A stretch of 64,000 nt of DNA from Saccharomycodes ludwigii (taxonomy: Eukaryota > Ascomycota > Saccharomycetes > Saccharomycodales > Saccharomycodaceae). This document shows, piece after piece, positions 27,273 to 37,747 of the stretch. The position numbers were made by a program, and so were the translations under genes. The stretch's first letter is position 1, and each line of letters starts with the position of its first letter. The DNA lies in the NCBI RefSeq assembly GCF_020623625.1, contig NC_060205.1, forward strand, positions 1,109,501-1,173,500, read 5' to 3'. The notes under the pieces are model-generated. The model searched no databases. It worked only from the letters and a program-made list of their open reading frames with translations, and was not told the DNA's origin.

Positions 27273-28283
27273 TTAAGACTTTTCATACTTAACTTTATCT
27301 ACTTTAACCTCGTTGTCAACAAGTGTATAGATATATACGGTGCATGTGTTGTTCTGAATATCCAATAAACAAAAACTAGGCATACTGCTCAACCCATTTT
27401 CAAATTCATCTTCATCTTTTTGGTCACTGTCACTTGAAAGGGTATCTTTTTTTGTATTTTCTAGATTTTGGTTTTCTTGTTCTGTTGTTGATGCCTCATC
27501 CTTTCCCGATTTATCCTCTATTTCTGACTTTCTTTCTTCTTCAGTAACACTCTCATTTTTCACTTCCTCTTCCTCCTCTTTTATTGTATCTTTCTCTATT
27601 TCATCACTCTTCTGCTGCACAGTAATGTTAGTGTTGGTATTAGTATCATCATCAATAGGTTCCTCTTCCCAAACCCAATCAGAATTGAATGCACCTGTAC
27701 AGCTGCCAGGATTTATGAAAAACTTATCTTCCAACGTAAAAGCTTCTACATTATGTGTACCTCCCCAAACAATGATGTCCGTGTCAATTTGACGTGCCAT
27801 TGTTAACAAACACAAAGGATCATTTTTGGGTACAATTGTATAACCACTGCATAACCCTATTTTAAAATTACCGCGTGTTATTACATTATTCATTGGTATA
27901 GACTGGTCATAATCAAATTCTCCCTTGATTGGAATAATGTTATCGCAAACTCTATTTTTTAAAAAACTCAAGAAATCTTGTGATTTGGTACAATTACCAA
28001 CCAACACTATCTCTGATATTTTATTTTTAGATACGGATAGTAATTGTTTAAATGGCAAAGGCAAATCCTGTGTAATATATATATATATATATATCTATGT
28101 ATGTATATGTGTATATACATATTAAGTGAACATAAAATAGAAGTTAGTAATAATATACAAAAAAAAAAAAAAAAAAAAAATTGAAATTAGTATAGCTAAG
28201 ATTGATCTTCGGAAAGAAACCTAGTTAATACATACAATTGCTCTATCTGGTATATGGGCATCAGCTAATGTTAAAATCAACAT
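27273..28283 (-). CDS. VPS29: Vps29, retromer subunit (two exons)
   Basis: Retromer subunit with a metallophosphoesterase-like fold, needed for endosome-to-Golgi recycling. Exon 1 is 28236-28283 (MLILTLADAHIPDRAI) and exon 2 is 27273-28067 (starting DLPLPFKQLL), joined in phase 0 for 280 residues against 282 in S. cerevisiae. The start is set by MLxLxLADAHIPDR, which matches the S. cerevisiae N-terminus MLLLALSDAHIPDR; exon 2 alone would begin without an ATG. KGEFDYD, LCSGYTIVPKNDPL, WGGTHNVEAFTLEDKFFINP and PGSCTGAFNSDW are hallmark segments. An acidic Glu/Asp/Ser-rich insert precedes the C-terminal SFCLLDIQNNTCTVYIY, as in S. cerevisiae. It neighbours ARD1 and DIA4 as YHR012W does. Confidence 0.95.
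28068..28235 (-). other. VPS29: VPS29 intron (168 nt)
   Basis: On the minus strand the 5' splice site is GTATGT (28235-28230), the branch site TACTAAC (28149-28143) and the 3' site ACACAG ending at 28068. All three match the yeast consensus, and splicing restores the conserved N-terminus. S. cerevisiae VPS29 also carries an intron near its start. Confidence 0.93.
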
Positions 28284-28728
28284 GATTGATTTAATTTTAA
28301 TTTTATTTTTATATTAGAGAATATTTAATAGCTGGTGTACACGGTATTGCAATAATTATTTGATTGAAAACATAGATTAAAAAAATGGTTAACTGAATTT
28401 GTTAATCGGTAAAAATATTGAAGAGAATTAAAGGGAAAAAATAATTACAAGTTTATATAATTCGCACCGACTGTTTTATCCGACAAATTATTATTTATTT
28501 ATTTAATTCTTTTTTTTTTTCTTCTAATTTGCCCATACAAACAAAACAAGTTTAAATTCTTCAAATGAATGAGCCAAATAAGCTAAATGATAAGCCATTT
28601 TAACAGCTTTATATCGCTTTACACTTTTGAAATCCATCTTTGCCATATATTTACAAGATTATATACCAATATCATATTTGATTGTAAGGTGGTGAAAAAA
28701 AAATTGGACAAAATTCTTTTTGCATTAC
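28284..28728. other. Intergenic region DIA4 to VPS29
   Basis: VPS29 upstream and DIA4 downstream sequence. It is mostly AT-rich without long repeats apart from a T run near 28509-28520. No gene is seen. Confidence 0.5.
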
Positions 28729-30105
28729 CTAAATATACTCCTTATTATTCATAAAAGGCTGCAAAACTTTGGGAATGGAAATTGTATTCGTTTCCTTATT
28801 ATAGAAATTTTCTACAATGGCTAATATAACTCTTGGTACAGCCATACACGTACCGTTCAAGGTATGAATATACTGTTGACCACCATTTTCATCAATATAT
28901 TTACTGTTCATTCTTCTGCTTTGGAAATCTCTGCAATTACTTGTAGATGTAACTTCTCCAAACGTACCTCTACCCGGCATCCATACTTCAATGTCATATT
29001 TTTGATAAGCTGGGGCTCCTAGATCATTAGTAGGCATGTTTAATACTTGTGCAGTTAAGCCAAGTTCAGTGATGATTTCTATTTGTAAGTCTCTTAAATC
29101 TTGTAAAATTCTACTAGAGTCTTCCGGCTTGCACCAACAAAATAATTCAACTTTACTGAATTCATGAACTCTATACAACCCTCTAGTATCTTTACCTCTG
29201 GCACCTGCTTCTGCCCTATATGATCTAGTAACTCCTACTTTTTTCAATGGTAAGTTTGTAAACACTTTGTTGATTCCTAATCCTGCCAAAGTGATTTCCG
29301 CAGTTGCAATCAACCCTAATTGTTCATCAGCGTCATCGCCAGTGTTATTTTTTTCAATTTTATAAATTTGTTGCTCGTTGTTCATATCTCTTGGTCTGAA
29401 ACCACAGGCATTTATGATTTCCATTCTTGCAACACTTGGAGGAATACATATTTGGAAACCATGTGCTTTAGCCTTTCTCAAACTATACTGGATTAAAGCG
29501 TATTCTAACTCAGCACCCTCATTAATCAGATAATAAAAACTGGTACCAGTAACCAATGAACCATTGGCAAAATCGACTAAATTTTTGTGTTTGGTCATGA
29601 TTTCTAAATGATCCCTGGTCTGATCAGGGACATATGCTGCTAACGGATTGATCATTTTATAGATTTTTGGTTTACCATCAAATGGAACCGAAGCATCTAA
29701 CAGATTTGGCAAATCCTCGCAAGTCCCATGTATTCTAGAGTTTAAATCATTAATCCTACTGATAATTAATTTTGTTTTTTGTTTATAATCTTGTAATGCT
29801 GATATTAGTGAAAATTTGTCTGATCCTTGTTCACTAATACCCTTTAATTTGTATAGTTGCAACTCCAACTTTTTACGTTCTGTCTGAATTTTGGACAATT
29901 CATTATTTTGCAACTTCCAGTCATTATACAATTTGGGTAATTCTTGCAAGCTGTTGAGTAATTCAGGACCATTGACTAATGCTCTTTTTTTCACTGAATC
30001 AGTGTAGAGTGATAAGTTAGATATTATATTTTTCACATCAAACTTGGGTGATCGCAATACTTTATTTAAGGGCGCATTTATATGAAATGACCTATATAGC
30101 ATCAT
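28729..30105 (-). CDS. DIA4: Dia4, mitochondrial seryl-tRNA synthetase
   Basis: 458 residues from the ATG at 30103-30105 (S. cerevisiae DIA4, YHR011W, 446). It is a class II aminoacyl-tRNA synthetase charging mitochondrial tRNA-Ser. The N-terminus (LYRSFHINAP) is suited to mitochondrial import. A coiled-coil tRNA-binding arm covers about residues 45-110. The catalytic domain has SFYYLINEGAELEYALIQY, motif 2 in VTRSYRAEAGARGKDTRGLY with RVHEFSKVELF, EVTSTSNCRDFQSRRM, and motif 3 in LNGTCMAVPRVILAIVENF. It lies between the VPS29 and RPL27 homologues as in S. cerevisiae. Confidence 0.96.
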   Translation of the reverse strand: MMLYRSFHINAPLNKVLRSPKFDVKNIISNLSLYTDSVKKRALVNGPELLNSLQELPKLYNDWKLQNNELSKIQTERKKLELQLYKLKGISEQGSDKFSLISALQDYKQKTKLIISRINDLNSRIHGTCEDLPNLLDASVPFDGKPKIYKMINPLAAYVPDQTRDHLEIMTKHKNLVDFANGSLVTGTSFYYLINEGAELEYALIQYSLRKAKAHGFQICIPPSVARMEIINACGFRPRDMNNEQQIYKIEKNNTGDDADEQLGLIATAEITLAGLGINKVFTNLPLKKVGVTRSYRAEAGARGKDTRGLYRVHEFSKVELFCWCKPEDSSRILQDLRDLQIEIITELGLTAQVLNMPTNDLGAPAYQKYDIEVWMPGRGTFGEVTSTSNCRDFQSRRMNSKYIDENGGQQYIHTLNGTCMAVPRVILAIVENFYNKETNTISIPKVLQPFMNNKEYI

Positions 30106-30613
30106 ATTTTCTAGGTGTGCAGATTAGTATCTAGAGTGCTATCACTACTATAAATTAAGTGTTACAATCTTTGTGAGTGGAGTAACAAATTAATTGAGAT
30201 TTACTTATAAAGGTGTACGAATTAGAAATACGCGTATTTTTTTTTTTTTTTTTTTTTTTTTTAAATAAGCTAAGTGAGAAAAAAAAAAAATATATATATA
30301 TATACATATATACAAGAACGAGTTCCCATTTGACAAGTCTAATTGGTATCAATACATAGCGGATGCTATGCTTATAATAACATCTAATTGTAATTACTTT
30401 TAGCTCCCCCCCTTCCCTTCTTTTAAGCAGTAATAACAAAAATATTAGACCGTCTATATCAAAGAATCAAAAGATAGCATGTACGTACAAGGACTATTAA
30501 AAGTTTGATAATCAAAAAGAGATGTTATCCAAATAAACAACATAAAAATAAAAAAAATATTTATATAATATTATAGTATAAAAAATATGTATATTTATAT
30601 TTATTATATGAGA
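30106..30613. other. Intergenic region RPL27 to DIA4
   Basis: DIA4 5' flank and RPL27 3' flank. It contains a poly-T run at 30238-30262 and a (TA)n run at 30291-30313. No gene is seen. Confidence 0.5.
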
Positions 30614-31981
30614 TTAGAAGTTCAATTTACTGAAAAACCATTGGTTCTTACCAGCTTGATGTCTTTCTTCAAAAGCCTTTTTGATGACTTTCTTAGCTTC
30701 TTCCCTTTGGGTTGGGTTTTCAAAAGTTTCAGTGGAGATAGCAGTCTTGAAAGCTTCAACATCCATGGTGTAACGAGTTGGCAACAAATGGTTATAGTTG
30801 ATAACTTTGACGAATGGCTTAATCTTGGTTCTCTTAGCAACCTTCTTAGCACCCATCTTCTTGGTAACCTTTAATGGATATCTTTCAATACCGGCAACTA
30901 AAGCGTGGCCAAATGGATGGGATTTAGAACCTTCATCGTGTGGTTTAACGATGACAACTTTCTTACCAGCGTAACGACCGCGGACAACAACAGCTGTTTT
31001 TAAACATGTTTTACCATCAATATATTATTTAAAGTATTTACCAATATCATCCTCATTCGTTTTCAATTTAGCCGAACGTATCAATGATTGGAAATTTTAG
31101 AATAATATAAAAATAAAAACAAAAAAAATGTTAGTAAATTAGCTTTATTTATTTTGTAAATAATACCTGAGAAGAGAATTTAGTTAAATTAGACCATCGA
31201 ATCACGAGTGTTTTTAAAATGAAATAAAAAAGAAAAAAATACACCTAAGTGTAAAAAATAGGCCTAACTAGAATATCTATTCGTGAAGCTAAAGATTTCT
31301 GTAAATAAAGAAAAAAAATTTGCCATACTGAAGTAAGGAAAAAAGATAATACTTGGCTATTAGACTTATGATCCCTAGATATCTTTGAAATAGCTTTTCA
31401 AAAAGGTCACACTCTATCCGATCGAATTTTGCAAAAAACTTGTTATTGTGAATCGTAGAAAGCAATCTTTTTTTTGGTCCCATATAACTTTTGTATTTTT
31501 CAATGTGAATAAAGTTGAAAATGCCATTCAACTATTATGAATTCACCATACACCCAATGGTATAACATAGTAACCGCTCAAAACGATCCATTGTGAATTT
31601 AAGTTTGTAAAAATTGTAGTTTTTACAAGATGCACTTGTCTGAACCTTTTCTTCTTGCTAATTTCGAAATATACTTTGAATATCCAGGTTAATCTTTTTT
31701 CATTTTTTTTATTTAAACTTATTCTCTCACTCTTTATCACTTTTAGATACCTTCACGACATAGTAGGAAGCCACCACTCAGGTCTCCATTATTAAATCTG
31801 ACAGTAACAATCCTTTCTAGAAAAAGCCCTGTATTATATGTGACATGTTTTTTTTTTTTCGATTTCTAATTTAACTTAAATTTCCCTTCTTTATATGGGT
31901 TTTGTGATAAAAATAAACCCTCTGAATTAAATATAATAATTGATACGTACCAACTTTACCAGTTTTTAAGAATTTAGCCAT
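30614..31981 (-). CDS. RPL27: Ribosomal protein eL27 (Rpl27), two exons
   Basis: Cytosolic 60S ribosomal protein. Exon 1 is 31951-31981 (10 codons plus one base, [10 protein letters not shown]) and exon 2 is 30614-30993. The joined frame is 411 nt, 136 residues plus stop, the same length as S. cerevisiae Rpl27. Exon 2 begins [21 protein letters not shown] (after a split Ala codon) and ends [15 protein letters not shown] plus two residues. Codon use is strongly biased towards preferred yeast codons (GGT, GCT, TTG, AAG), as for a highly expressed gene. S. cerevisiae has RPL27A (YHR010W) and RPL27B (YDR471W); here one copy sits where both tracks meet. Confidence 0.98.
30994..31950 (-). other. 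RPL27: RPL27 intron (957 nt)
   Basis: 5' site GTACGT (31950-31945), branch TACTAAC (31136-31130) and 3' site AACAG ending at 30994, all on the minus strand. The intron is long for a yeast and contains few homopolymers in its middle. It includes a perfect 9-bp hairpin at 31605-31628 (TTGTAAAAA, six-base loop, TTTTTACAA). The frames inside it do not look like proteins. Confidence 0.95.
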
Positions 31982-32974
31982 TTTTTAGTTGAATATATCT
32001 CTTGGGGTGTTTTCAGTTTATCAATTCAAAACCAAAAATGTGTAAAACTGTAACACTAATATATAACAGGTCAAGGGTACGTTTATATGAAAGATGTATG
32101 AGAAAAAAGGAAAAAAAAAAAAAAAAAAAAAAAAAAACTAAGAAAAGAAAATAAAAAAAGATATTGGTTAAAAAGTTTTTTAATGGAGTGAAAGATTCTT
32201 TCAAGGTGAGCCTGAGAGAAATTAAATTAATTAGAAAAAAAAAAAGAAAAAAAAAAAAATTTACAAAGGCAGAAAAAAATGGATTTCCTTGAGATAATTT
32301 TTACAACGGATCTTTTCAATGGCAGTGGTAATTAAAGCGCTGGAGATAAAAGTGCCAATGAAAGTCAACCTAATTCATTCATACTACTAAAATCTGAATA
32401 AGATATTAACTTAATTTGTTTTTTTTTTTATTTTTAAACTTGAAAATATTCTTTTTTGAGGGAGAAATAAAAACTTACGCAACAGAATGGTAAAGGCGAT
32501 GAGTCTATGGCTAGGCAAATCGACATAGAGCGAAGAAAAAAAAAAAGCGAGAAGGATTAAACCAAAGAGAAAATTACTACTAACCATGTGCAATTTAACT
32601 AAGTAAAGGGAGTTAAAAGCTACAAATGTAATTTAATAAATGTTTACTATACTTATCGTTGTTTTATCCTTAGCAATTTTTACATTTTGTAGTGGTTAAT
32701 CAACTATAAATGTATTTTAACCTTAAAGGTAAAGCTTGTTAATAGTTATCACTAAGCGTTTTCTTTTATTTTTATTTTTATTTTTTTTTTTATTCTTTTT
32801 ATAAAATATATATATATATATATATATTTAAAGGTACGGATGTTTTGCTCTTTTTGAAAAATAAAATGTCACAACAGAAGTCATTATTTTTGACAAATAA
32901 AAACTCTTTCTTTAATAACCTAATAAAGGGCTAGTAAGATTTAAATAGATTGTGAGGGCTACTAATTTTTACTT

Positions 32975-33006
<32 letters not shown>

Positions 33007-33237
33007 CTTGTAATAATAAAATTTGTTTTAGCAATAATTTTTTAATCATGGATGATTTTTGTGTGTGAATGGAACGCTTTTTGCTTACCAATTATAGTAT
33101 TTTTTTTTTTTTTTTTTGTTATAATTTCCTAAAAAAATAAAATAAAAAAAAAAATAGAAAAACTGAACAAATAAGCCAAATATTACATCCTTTAAAGGAA
33201 AAAAAAAAAAGAAAAAAAACGTTAGATACACAAAGCA
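31982..33237. promoter_or_regulatory. Divergent upstream region RPL27 / UGO1
   Basis: 1256 bp between divergent genes. It contains a 26-bp A run (32112-32137), poly-T tracts (32411-32420, 32979-33006, 33101-33117) and a (TA)n run at 32808-32827. A few G/C-richer spots (32320-32350, 32485-32530) may hold ribosomal-protein promoter elements, but no Rap1 or Ifh1-type site can be named. A TACTAAC at 32578-32584 (plus) is not backed by a convincing exon pair. No gene is seen. Confidence 0.45.
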
Positions 33238-34833
33238 ATGAATAACCCCACACCACCTTTTTCTGATTTTGATATTCAACAACAAACTTCAAGACCATAT
33301 TACAACCCAGAGACATTTAATGCAGGATACGTGGCTGTTTTCAAACCAAAAGAGGGTGTCACGGATCCTCGCGGACATACATTGGCTTCAAAATTAAAAA
33401 TTGTACAGAAATTGAAACAAAATGAAACCAAGAGCGGCAGTAGCAGCCTAATAGGAGGTGGCAACTCTTCCACGTATTCTTTATTTACAGGAATACCAGG
33501 TAACTTAGAAGATCGTTCTACTAGTAATGCTAGCAACAACAAGTCTTTGCATGATTTAGAGCTTGCTGATCTTTTAAACTTCAGGACATGGGAAAGACTA
33601 TCCAGACAAATTTTGAATAAATTTATTAGACAATATTTCCGTCATTTAATACAACAACCTTTTGATGTATCTAGACTATTAATGCAAGTCGGTGAATTTG
33701 ATGCTATTCTATCTAATAAAAATGGTGATAATGATGATTTAATGCTTAGGAAAAAAATGGATCACGATGAAGTTTTATACAGTGGACAGGATAAATACAA
33801 TGAAGTGGATGCTGAAGACTACGAAGAGGAGGATGTTGAATACTTTTTAACACCCAGTAGCGCAACTATCAGGGATGCAGAAAACGGCAATAAGAAATTA
33901 CTTTTAGATGAAAACAACAACAATGCCTTGTCCACAAAAGAAAATAGAAATATGCGTGTGCTAAGTGTTGTTAAAAATGATGAATTTGAAGTAGATTTTA
34001 ACAACGACAAGACCCTGAAACCAAAAGTTGTAAATACGACGGATATATTAAATGCCATAGTGGAATTGGAAGGACTAAGAGGACTATGGAGAGCCAACCA
34101 CACTAGCTTTGTTTTGAATTTCTTGGCCTCCACTTTAGATGCGTGGTTTACTGGATTTTTCTCTCCGTTTTTAAGCATACCAGATCCTTATTTTGTCGAT
34201 ATAATTCATTCCAACAACATTCAGAAATCTATCATATTATCTTTGGCAGCTAGTATCATGACAGGTATTATCTTATTACCGTTGGATTTAATAAGGACAA
34301 GATTAATAATATGTAGATTAAGTTCTGGCGATCGCAGTTTAAGACAATGGTTAAAAAAATGGTCTTGGAAAACCCATTTCCAAACTGTTCCACTAGACAT
34401 GATGCTTTTAAATGTGACCAACAGTGTTATTTGTATGTTTTTCAATAAAAAGCTAATTAATGTGTTTCTATATTATGCTTTCAATCTGGATCAGTTTGGG
34501 AATACCTTAATTTACAGCACAGGCAGATTTTTAGTTAAAGTTTGCGAATTGTTTATTAAATTGCCATTAGAGTGTATTTATAGAAGATGCCAGGTTTCCT
34601 ATCTATGCAATGAAAATAGGAGTCCATTTTATATCTCGCAGCCCAAACACGATTTGATTATTAAACCAGTACCGTATCTAGGAATATTGAATTGTATTAA
34701 TTTTAAAAACAATAGTATAATTGACTTATGGAGGGGGTGGAGAATAGGATTCTTGAGTATAGTGTGTGGCTATGGTGTTAAATTGTTAAAGTATACCGAT
34801 GATACTAGCTTGTTACGCGAAGAGAAATTTTGA
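33238..34833 (+). CDS. UGO1: Ugo1, mitochondrial outer-membrane fusion factor
   Basis: 531 residues from the ATG at 33238 (S. cerevisiae Ugo1, YDR470C, 502). Ugo1 is a modified mitochondrial-carrier-fold protein of the outer membrane that links Fzo1 and Mgm1 in fusion. The N-terminal cytosolic part includes RPYYNPETFNAGYVAVFKP. An acidic Asn-rich linker covers residues about 150-260. The C-terminal half has carrier-like segments, with LEGLRGLWRANHTSFVLNFL, ILLPLDLIRTRLIICRL (the P-x-D-x-x-R carrier signature) and IDLWRGWRIGFLSIV. It follows RPL27 and precedes SDC1, as YDR470C does YDR471W and YDR469W. Confidence 0.93.
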   Translation: MNNPTPPFSDFDIQQQTSRPYYNPETFNAGYVAVFKPKEGVTDPRGHTLASKLKIVQKLKQNETKSGSSSLIGGGNSSTYSLFTGIPGNLEDRSTSNASNNKSLHDLELADLLNFRTWERLSRQILNKFIRQYFRHLIQQPFDVSRLLMQVGEFDAILSNKNGDNDDLMLRKKMDHDEVLYSGQDKYNEVDAEDYEEEDVEYFLTPSSATIRDAENGNKKLLLDENNNNALSTKENRNMRVLSVVKNDEFEVDFNNDKTLKPKVVNTTDILNAIVELEGLRGLWRANHTSFVLNFLASTLDAWFTGFFSPFLSIPDPYFVDIIHSNNIQKSIILSLAASIMTGIILLPLDLIRTRLIICRLSSGDRSLRQWLKKWSWKTHFQTVPLDMMLLNVTNSVICMFFNKKLINVFLYYAFNLDQFGNTLIYSTGRFLVKVCELFIKLPLECIYRRCQVSYLCNENRSPFYISQPKHDLIIKPVPYLGILNCINFKNNSIIDLWRGWRIGFLSIVCGYGVKLLKYTDDTSLLREEKF

Positions 34834-35027
34834 AATAATCATATCTATACGACTAGTATATATATTCATGTACATATTTATATACAGATAAACATAAATG
34901 TATGGAAGATAAGATGAAAATTCGAAAAAAGAAAAAAGAAAAAAAAAAAAAAAAAAAAAAAGAAGAGATGAAAGAGATTAGCAGCGATATTTGCCTTTAA
35001 ATTTTATGATATATGTGTTATTGTACT

Positions 35028-35432
35028 TCACTTCTTCCCAATGATTTCAGACTCGTTTATTAAATATTCGCCTAGAAATCTTAAGGGGTCGCTTGGCTGC
35101 TGTTGAGCTACTAATCTAACGCCTTTTAATAAAGTAGGAGTGATGGTTTCATTTAAGTATCTCCGTACATTTGAGCCACCAACTGTTTGTGTAATATCTA
35201 CGGCATAGGTGTCATCATTGAGGGCTGTGCTACTATTCGTATTGTGAGTGTTACCATTATTATTATGTGAATTTACAGAATCAACAGTAACTGTATTCGA
35301 TGTGGTGTTTTTCTCCTCCACCACCACTTCTTCTTTTATTACTACTTTTAACTCTTTTGCCTTGCTTGTTTCTTCATTCGCACTATTATTTTCTGATTCT
35401 GTGTTAGATCCAGTAATCAAGTTTTCTGTCAT
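35028..35432 (-). CDS. SDC1: Sdc1, COMPASS subunit (Dpy-30 family)
   Basis: 134 residues from the ATG at 35430-35432 (S. cerevisiae 175). Sdc1 is a subunit of the Set1/COMPASS histone H3 Lys4 methyltransferase and binds Bre2 through its Dpy-30 dimer. The Dpy-30 motif is near the C-terminus (RRYLNETITPTLLKGVRLVA, then PSDPLRFLGEYLI). The first 85 residues are a disordered Ser/Asn/Glu-rich tail. It is convergent with UGO1 and divergent from TLG1, as YDR469W is in S. cerevisiae. Confidence 0.94.
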   Translation of the reverse strand: MTENLITGSNTESENNSANEETSKAKELKVVIKEEVVVEEKNTTSNTVTVDSVNSHNNNGNTHNTNSSTALNDDTYAVDITQTVGGSNVRRYLNETITPTLLKGVRLVAQQQPSDPLRFLGEYLINESEIIGKK

Positions 35433-35600
35433 TCTTTGTACAAGTTATTCTGTACCATGTAATTTTTATTTATAAATTTATTTATTTATTTGGCGAAATG
35501 GATCTGGAAGTTTGGTTATATTTTTCTTTCAAGATAGCAAATTTATTACTATATTTCTCCCTTCTGCTGCTTTTATATATATATATATTTTTTTTCTCTA

Positions 35601-35631
<31 letters not shown>

Positions 35632-35787
35632 TTTTTTAATTTATTTTCTTAAGCTAAAGTTATAATTTAACAATTTATCTTTTTACATTTTAAAACAAAC
35701 TACATAATAAAAAAAACAACAACAACAACAACTAGAAAGGACAATCTATAAGAAAAAAAATATACTTTTAACAAATAATTTACAGCA
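35433..35787. promoter_or_regulatory. Divergent promoter region SDC1 / TLG1
   Basis: 355 bp with a (TA)n run (35575-35588), a T run (35604-35625) and an ACA repeat before TLG1 (35717-35732). No gene is seen. Confidence 0.45.
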
Positions 35788-36531
35788 ATGTCTGATCCTT
35801 ACAATAATGCATTGAATAATGAGGAGGACCCATTCTACCAAGTTTTAAAGGATTTACAAGAACAACTAAATGATATAATTGCTAATCGTCAGTTGTTAGA
35901 TTCCGAATCACTCGAAGATATTAATGAAACAATTCAAGATTTGGAAAATAGTGTGCATGTGTTAGAATCTAGTGGTATCTATAGTACTAACACCGAAATA
36001 TTGAAAAGGAAAAATAAAATTAATGATTTGAAAAATACTTTACAACATATACAAACACAAACAGATTATACAAATACTGCCAAAAATACGGAAAATAATT
36101 ATACTCAGGATCTTGATAATCAAAAACAACAACTATTTGGTAATTCTTCCCATTCTAATAGAATAGATGATAATATTCCAGAATATGAGAATAATTATGA
36201 TGCCACTGATGATAAAAACAACTCTGAATCACACTTCCAAATGATGCAACAAGAAATGCTAAAGGAGCAAGATACACACTTAGAAAATATACATAAAACC
36301 ATGCAGAATTTACGTCTGCAGGCAAACACCATGGGCCAGGAGTTAGAAGATCAAAGTTATTTGTTAAATGATTTAGACCAAAATGTAGATACAGTAATGG
36401 GCAAACTAAACAGAGGACGGAGGCAGTTGGAATGGGTGTACGAAAAGAATAAGGAAAAATATAATGATATTTGTATAGTCTTATTGATAGTTGTATTAAT
36501 TATCTTATTAATTGTGGCATTTATAGCGTAA
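35788..36531 (+). CDS. TLG1: Tlg1, endosomal/TGN t-SNARE
   Basis: 247 residues from the ATG at 35788 (S. cerevisiae Tlg1, YDR468C, 224). Tlg1 is a Qc-type SNARE of early endosomes and the trans-Golgi. The N-terminal domain opens with DPFYQVLKDLQEQLNDII and contains heptad-rich helices. The SNARE motif (about residues 165-220) has the zero-layer Gln near LRLQANTMGQELEDQ and VDTVMGKLNRGRRQL. A single C-terminal membrane anchor follows (IVLLIVVLIILLIVAFIA). The Asn/Asp-rich middle is longer than in S. cerevisiae. Confidence 0.95.
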   Translation: MSDPYNNALNNEEDPFYQVLKDLQEQLNDIIANRQLLDSESLEDINETIQDLENSVHVLESSGIYSTNTEILKRKNKINDLKNTLQHIQTQTDYTNTAKNTENNYTQDLDNQKQQLFGNSSHSNRIDDNIPEYENNYDATDDKNNSESHFQMMQQEMLKEQDTHLENIHKTMQNLRLQANTMGQELEDQSYLLNDLDQNVDTVMGKLNRGRRQLEWVYEKNKEKYNDICIVLLIVVLIILLIVAFIA

Positions 36532-37747
36532 GAAAATGTACATTTTTAAAATTGGATATTATTTATTCTCATTTTTGCTTTTTTATATCCTTACAGCAGC
36601 TTAACTTTAGTTTAAGTTTTTATGACTAAGGCACTGCTAATACTGATACAAGAGAGATAAATTACTTTGAATTACATTGCATGGTGTAATTTTTATATTT
36701 TCGAACATTTATTTATTTATTTATTTTTTTTTCTTACCATAAATATCTGTTACCAGCTCTTAATATTTATAGAAATATGGTAAATCGATTCTTTATTATT
36801 CGTATAGATGATACATATCGAGTGGAAAATCTTTATATATATATATAATTATTTTTTTGGGTATTAAAGTTTTTCAGAAAATTAACCTTTACTATGTTTA
36901 CTACGTATATGGCAAATAACAATAGATAGCGTAGTTCTGTTTACCAAGGCTTAATAGCACTTCTATTCGTGGTTACATGAATAGTTTGATTTAATAAGTG
37001 TATTGCATATGGTTGTTGAAAAAGACTTTTTTTTTTTTGTTTATATTACTCGAGGGCATATTACTCGAGGGCATATTACTCGAGGGCATATTACTCGAGG
37101 GCATATTGTTCAATGGGACATATGAGAATTTTAAACCATAGATTGAACATTTGAATGGATCGAATGATTCAGATCGCAAAGGCTTAGAATATATTTTGCT
37201 TTTGTCGGAAAAGCTCAACAGGGAAAGATTTAACCGATTTACGTCATTAGTATTATTTTTACAAAGGGGGGCGGGGAAGTTGGACGCGTCTTTGGATATA
37301 AAGAAAGATCATTTTTGATTGATAGTATGATCTGACGAATTAGACTGCGTTTAATACTCTGGAAGATACGTTTTTTTTTCTTTCTTGTCTGCTTAGTCAT
37401 TCATTTAACGGGAAAAAAAAAAATTAATAAAAATAAAATATAAAAAGTGTTCTAGCATAATCACCATTTTATTTACAAGATCAAGGGGGGCCAGACGAGA
37501 CGAATTTTTGGCTGTATATTAAAAAAAAAAAAAAAAAAAACAAATTTAGCAAGAAAAAAAAAAAAAAAAAAAATAAGTAAAAATTAATAATACTAACACT
37601 TTTTAATACTCTTTTATTAATATCGATTAATAACAATATATTAATAATAATAGTAATAATAATAATTTTTTTTTTTTTTTTTTTTTCCAAAATAAAAAAA
37701 CCATCAAAATAAAACCATCAAACACCTTCTTGTTAAATATTTTCAAG
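36532..37747. promoter_or_regulatory. Intergenic region TLG1 to PKH3
   Basis: About 1.2 kb between two plus-strand genes. It includes low-homopolymer DNA with a 15-bp tandem repeat (37045-37104), a G run at 37266-37277 with an ACGCGT (MCB-like) site at 37284-37289, then poly-A/T before PKH3. S. cerevisiae has only a dubious frame, YDR467C, at this place. The frame across the repeat begins without an ATG and I do not call it. Confidence 0.5.
37045..37104. repeat. 15-bp tandem repeat, four perfect copies
   Basis: The unit ATTACTCGAGGGCAT starts at 37045, 37060, 37075 and 37090 with no mismatch. Each unit contains an XhoI-type CTCGAG palindrome. The perfect identity suggests recent expansion. 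There are no spacers, so it is not CRISPR-like. Confidence 0.95.

Noticed and set aside
32077-32584. GTACGT and TACTAAC on the plus strand upstream of UGO1
   Set aside because: The implied exons do not join to UGO1 or to any protein-like frame; a 5' UTR intron is possible but unsupported.
36991-37218. 75-codon frame on the minus strand encoding NMPSS repeats
   Set aside because: It opens with TTG, not ATG, and its only distinctive part is the 15-bp tandem repeat; S. cerevisiae has only a dubious frame at this position.
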